Below are positions 59,514 to 64,000 of a DNA stretch of 64,000 nucleotides, piece by piece. A program made the position numbers and the translations under genes. The notes beneath the pieces were generated by a model. That model was given only the letters and a program-made list of their open reading frames with translations. It made no database searches and had not been told where the DNA came from. Origin of the DNA: Archegozetes longisetosus (Eukaryota > Arthropoda > Arachnida > Sarcoptiformes > Trhypochthoniidae). Where the stretch lies: contig JAEMBT020000006.1 in the NCBI GenBank assembly GCA_018873245.2, forward strand, positions 3,381,855 to 3,445,854, written 5' to 3'. Position 1 is the stretch's first letter; each line of letters starts with the position of its first letter.

Positions 59514-62039
59514 ACACACACTTATGTAACTTTATTGAGAAATTTTCTTTACAGTTCTCTCTATTTTTTCACAATATATAGTCCAATTTTTTTACAATTG
59601 AAAGCAGAATATAGAGATTTCATTAACTAGAATCTAACTATTTGTATTGAGTGGAGTTTCAGTGAAGCAATTGGAGTGAGAGACTTAACTTTTTCAAGCT
59701 GATTGACTTATTTTAAACTGGATTTATCATCCTAGTTTTCATAAGATTTGTCATTTTAATGTAAATTTCATCTTCAAATAAATGTATCTGATTAAGTACT
59801 TCTATCACCGATTGAGATCATCTTTAATCATGCATTAAAAATACTTAATCAGTGATTGCAAATATAATTGCTAGAACTTCAACATTGCATGTTATCACGC
59901 ATTGGTAGGGAATGCTTGTTCAGCACTTTGTGTTCCACATCATGTTTCAGCTTGTTATTGAAGGTTTCATATTATATGAAATAAGATATCATATAGTACA
60001 AGGAACTACAATTCTCAGAATGAATCTTAACTCAGATAAAGAAATGAAAAATAATAAGCCTTCAAAAAACTTTACAATGTTTTTATAAAGTACTTCAAGT
60101 GGAAATTTAAAATTCATTATTCATTCTGATTCTCGTTTAATTTGCCTTAAAAATATAAAAATTTTAACTCAAATATTAAATTCCATATCTACTTATTTAT
60201 TAAAATTTGCTAATTTCAAATTTCCATTTAGGAATAGAGTTATTCATGCTCTAAATATGCTAATTTGTGTTAATTCAATATTAATAATTATGCCAAAGTG
60301 TTTTGTCAATTAAATGATAGAGAAATAAATGATGGAAAAATACTTCCAACAAGAGTGTTATTTTAATTCTTATACCTTTTCTTCTCTCCCGTTATCAGAT
60401 AATCTTGAATTTTTTAACTTGGACCAAAATTCCTCTATTAACTATTCGCTTTTTCAACTTGCTGTTATTCTTTCGGTTAACTGATAATTATGTTTCTTAT
60501 AACTTTATAAAGATTATCATTTATAAATTGACTTTATTTTCTCATTGGCATCTAGTTTTGAATTCAAATCTGAATGAAACATTGCATGCTGTAAGTTAAA
60601 TTTTCTCTTGAAATAGAGTATTGTTAATAAACTATAAACAACCTATATGAATGATAATAGAATTAAAACTTTGATTTAAGACTGATGTCTTCAGCATTTT
60701 TCCAAATTTGTTGATGACTTCATAGTTTGTTCAATAAACAGCAATATCTTGCATTGAATAGTAGATTTAAACTTTGCTGATTCAAATTTACTCACAAAAA
60801 TAACTCAACTATTTTTTCATTTAGCAAAGAACTACGATTGAAATCCCGAGAGCTCTGACTGCTCGTTTAAGAGATTGATTTTCACAAAAAAGTAAACAGC
60901 TATATTTAATTTATTTTTCATCAATTACGTATTCAAGAGGATTGACTTTTAATTAAACGAAGTTCTTAAGATACTTTTCTCTAATTGGAATTTTCATTGC
61001 AAAACCTTCTCATTAAAATGTTAATTGATGCTTGAATTTATTTTGACTGTTTCTTTTACAAAGAATTCTTTGGAATTTATAATTAAAGATAAATAACTTA
61101 ATCTTTAATTCAAGGCTTTCAAAGTCAGTAAAAAGTTTGATTGAACGGTGATAAACAGTTATCGAGTATACTAATTTGTTCAACTAATTTCTTTGTCATA
61201 TTTTCAGATTTTAGGCAGAGCAAATATCTGAACTGAAAGCTCAAAATTTTTCCTCAAGGGCTTATTAAATCGAATATTCTTTCGGTGAGTTGGCATCAGT
61301 CAAATTGCTTGTTGACCTCATGATTTTTAAAAGATAGCTTGAGGATACAGTTTTTAATTTCGTTTATAATATAAGATTGAATGAATTTAATTTGAGAAAG
61401 CTTTCGTAACTCCGCGCTAATTCAAAAATGCTAGTAAACTATGAAATTATAACAATAAATTTTGTGTTTATAGATGTAAATATCTTCCATATAAGTAAAA
61501 GTATATGAGTCTCGAGTGAGAATTCTCTCATATTACATTAGCTTTTTATAGGACAAACATGAACAATAGTACATAAGGCCTGCATCTGATATATTTCTAA
61601 GAGCTACTATTGACCTGAAAAATTCATGACACAATTTCTTGAAGTTTATTTGTCATCATTTTGCACACAATTGAATCAAAATAGGGTAATAAAACCACTG
61701 AGAATATTCTTGCATCGAAGCTTAACTTGGTATCTTAAAAGAGCAGAATATTGAAAGTAGTTACATTTTCTTGCTCATTTTGACATTTTTTATAATAGTA
61801 ATTTCATGCTCAGTGTGAAAACCAATAATTGAGTTTACCTTTTAGTACTTCCAAATGATTCATTTTTAAACGGTATCAAACAACGAGTTTATAAGGAAAC
61901 TAGTCTATCCAGAAATTTTTCAGCAATTTGTATAATTATTCATTTATTTATAAGTATGATTAAAATCATATCGACTGAAGCTGAAAAATTTCATAGCTTT
62001 TCGATTAAATGGAATTTCTTGATATTTTATTCTATTCAA

Positions 62040-62339
62040 TTAATGTTTAGGTTTGTCAAAGTCCATATCTCTCATGAAGAATAATTTGTTAGAAACTACA
62101 GTTAAATAATCGATTTGGAACAAATGAATTTGTTCCAGACCTGTTTCTGGAAGTGCTTCTTGGCTATTTTTGTCTCGCAGGTCACTTTCTATTGGAAATA
62201 TAAGCTCGTTAGTCAATATTAAAGCTACCACTCCTTGTTCGGAGGTACAGCTGAATAACGGATAATTAAGGATTAACTCCTTAAATCTTATGTATGAAAT
62301 AAACTTCGGCTTCGAGAGATTGTGAATAATTATAATCAA
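62040..62339 (-). CDS. Candidate exon or gene fragment, unknown function
   Basis: A 99-codon minus-strand frame without an ATG start (it begins TTGATTATA after an AG at 62342). It contains FISYIRFKELILNYPLFSCT, EQGVVALILTNELIFPIE and LEQIHLFQIDYLTVVSNKLF, ending FDKPKH at a stop. It is richer in G+C than its neighbours and has balanced amino-acid use, unlike the low-complexity chance frames elsewhere. Alternating hydrophobic strands could be part of a beta-rich domain. I do not recognise the family. It sits inside unit H on the opposite strand, so it could be a later insertion of a processed or transposed gene piece. Confidence 0.35.
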   Translation of the reverse strand: MIIIIHNLSKPKFISYIRFKELILNYPLFSCTSEQGVVALILTNELIFPIESDLRDKNSQEALPETGLEQIHLFQIDYLTVVSNKLFFMRDMDFDKPKH

Positions 62340-62535
62340 ACTAAGGCTTTAATTTTTTATTAAGATTGAATTTTTTCTAATACTCTCTTAGAAATTGAGT
62401 AATCTTATAATTAATCAAGAATTTATCACCACAGATCGATTTATATTAACAGATAAAATATAAGAGAAATAGACTATAAATAGTTTATAAATTATTTCCC
62501 AGATACTTTCATGCATTGAGTTTACTGCGATATTC

Positions 62536-62658
62536 CTAAAACTTTGGAAGGCGCAGGAGTTTTGACTTCAATGGCCAAATGCGATCTACGAGCTGAGTGT
62601 AGGGAATCTTTGTTCTAGACAAATAAGGTTCAATTGGCATGAATAAATCAGAAGTCGG
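62536..62658 (-). CDS. Candidate short exon, unknown function
   Basis: After an acceptor-like GATATTTATTTTAG, the minus strand reads PTSDLFMPIEPYLSRTKIPY then TQLVDRIWPLKSKLLRLPKF and a stop (41 codons). The patch is GC-richer than its flanks. The plus strand of the same bases is also partly open, so the direction is uncertain. It lies about 200 bp 5' of the candidate exon at 62040-62339 in the same orientation, but its own stop codon argues against simple joining. No family recognised. Confidence 0.3.
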   Translation of the reverse strand, partial: PTSDLFMPIEPYLSRTKIPYTQLVDRIWPLKSKLLRLPKF

Positions 62659-64000
62659 CTAAAATAAATATCCGAAGCTTGAATTTTTTTACTTATAAGT
62701 CAGTTTTCGTATTTCTGTATCGTTAATATTTATTAAACTTGAGAGCTTTGTATGTTTCATATCATATTCCAACTTTTAATAAGAAATATCACAGTAATCG
62801 AAATCTGATATATTGTTATACAAAATATTTCTTTCTACTGTTTCGATGAAAAATAGAAAGAATACTAATTACTAGAAAAACTAAATCTTTCCAATTATTT
62901 TTGAACGCCGACTCTGAAAAAAGAATCCCTAACTTCCTCTAGTTCTTAAGTTATTTTATTGCTGGAAAGTAGTTATTCGATCCAAAAGTTTTTATTTACT
63001 TATTCACTTTTGTTAGCTAAAATTTTAATGCTATCTGTATAGGTTTTCATATTTACAGAGCGCATGCAATTCGTATATTGTTATTCACGAATAGTTTCTC
63101 TTACTTTCATTGCACATTTGTGTAACTCGAGAGTCAGAGTCGTATCAGAAGTTTTTGTGAAGTAAGTGATAGAGGACTCAAAGGCGAAGAAATATAGTTT
63201 AAGCAAAAGATGATCTAAATGTGTTTAGCTTTTAGTATTTTTTCTTTTTACTTTCAATTATCATGTAATTCTGTTATTAATTTCTATCTTGATCTATTTA
63301 TTACTGTTGAACTTTCCTCAACCTTTAATTGTTTCTATTTCTAGTTGAAGAGAATTTGGTTCCTAATCCGAAGATCTTGAGAAATTTCAACTAAAGAGTG
63401 AATCTTTATGAGTTTCTCATCAACAATCATTATTGAATTCGAAACCGAATGAGGATTTATGAGCCGTAAGTTTAAAATCTGTTTTAAGATCAATAAATTA
63501 TTGGTAAATTCGTTAGTGGTTATCATTGTTGTATGCTTCAGTTAATACTTAGAACCATAATTCTGAACGTCTTAGGAATTATTCATAAGAATTCCTTTAC
63601 TACTAAGGCATTGGTTTTACATTATCTGAATGAATGCTGAAGTATTTTATGAACCTTTAACCCAGTCTGTTTTGATAGAAACAATTACTCCCTTATTTAG
63701 CCAGGATATTCGGGTTTAATAAGTATTTACAAGTCAAATATCTTTTTCTAATAGACAGTCTGCAAAAAAAGAATGAAATAATTACCCTATTACTTTCTGT
63801 ACGTTTAGTGTTCGTTTTTGAGCTAAATAATATTTCTTAAGCATTAGAAAACTTCCTATTTGTTTGGGAAATTTCATGAAATTAAGTCAAATAAAATATT
63901 TGCTTAACATTAAGTGGTTTAAATTGTTCTCATTAGTAACTCTATATTTTGTAAAATTCTCCGAGTTAAAATCATCTGAAAGTCTAATTAAAATAGTCTA

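Larger units (their letters stand above)
55780..60900 (+). pseudogene. Decayed unit G of the tandem gene family
   Basis: Block 1 (55780-55895): YESLVRSLSYYVSFLSDN then TDNGAQSTHLIF and a stop. Block 2 (58228-58416): FDNLILQVLIKHSATVK then NIRYLDINRENQYKVESHI and WLRASDRL, uninterrupted and clearly paralogous to unit D. Block 3 (59601-59710): KAEYRDFIN, a stop, NLTICIEWSFSEAIGVRDL. Block 4 (59915-60070): HFVFHIMFQLVIEGFILYEI then MNLNSDKEMKNN. Block 6 is degraded (60240-60345). Block 7 (60822-60890), after TTTTTTCATTTAG: AKNYD, a stop, NPESSDCSFKRLIFTKK. A 572-bp hAT-like element splits the 2-3 interval. Without it the spacing from block 2 to block 4 is about 1.1 kb, against 1.25 kb in D. The open frame at 56558-56836 between blocks 1 and 2 is unidentified. 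Confidence 0.7.
61485..63520 (+). pseudogene. Decayed unit H of the tandem gene family
   Basis: Block 1 (61485-61560) reads VYESRVRILSYYISFL then a stop. The hydrophobic segment (61765-61825) reads ILTFFIIVISCSV then TGA, the same stop position as unit E. Block 4 (62740-62830) reads LCMFHIIFQLLIRN then ITVIEI and a stop. Block 6 (63040-63185), after an acceptor-like TTTTCATATTTACAG, reads FTERMQFVYCYSRIVSLTFI then AHLCNSRVRVVSEVFVK and a stop. Blocks 2, 3 and 7 were not placed. Block 7 may lie beyond the window. Opposite-strand candidate exons interrupt the middle (62040-62658). Confidence 0.6.

Noticed and set aside
9295..63520. Reading the tandem family as gustatory or odorant receptors
   Set aside because: The genomic style fits, but no signature residues of those families were seen and the blocks cannot be joined into a confident 7-TM protein. 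The family is left unnamed.

Overview
This is an AT-rich (roughly 70% A+T), gene-poor eukaryotic window. The only gene that looks intact encodes a secreted glycine-rich cuticle-type protein with a 75-bp GT-AG intron. Its middle domain, with EVREVITPYRRIVQE and PVQEEIQTIV segments between Gly-Tyr arms, resembles cuticle-type proteins I associate with mites and ticks. Together with degenerate CCTAA (arthropod telomere-type) repeats, this points to an arthropod, most likely a chelicerate and perhaps an acariform mite. The species call is inference. No rRNA, tRNA, CRISPR or bacterial-style operon was seen.

Layout. 1-6 kb: a decayed non-LTR retrotransposon cut by a foldback element, then the cuticle gene on the minus strand. 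6-9 kb: a Harbinger-type MITE abutting a large foldback, and a mariner-like remnant. 9.3-63.5 kb: a set of at least eight diverged, same-strand copies of one multi-exon gene-like unit. I name these units A-H (A 9.3-12.9, B 22.5-25.4, C 31.3-31.8, D 32.5-36.4, E 37.6-44.5, F 44.8-54.3, G 55.8-60.9, H 61.5-63.5 kb). They share conserved peptide blocks in one order but carry stops and frameshifts. I do not recognise the family. It looks like a graveyard of a tandemly duplicated gene family and is the most interesting thing in the window.

The rest is mostly DNA transposon debris, much of it inside the decayed units. It includes a frameshifted mariner transposase, a SWIM zinc-finger fragment, a PIF/Harbinger deletion derivative with MYB-like and HARBI1-like remnants and a TAA target duplication, and several hAT-like elements with 8-bp target duplications. 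There are also Tc1/pogo-type MITEs with TA duplications, a Tc1 fragment split by a hAT element, and a nested palindrome whose centre is CCTAA telomere-like sequence.

No functional system joins these parts. The cuticle gene stands alone, and the other coding traces are either selfish elements or pseudogenes. A possible exon pair of unknown identity lies on the minus strand at 62.0-62.7 kb.
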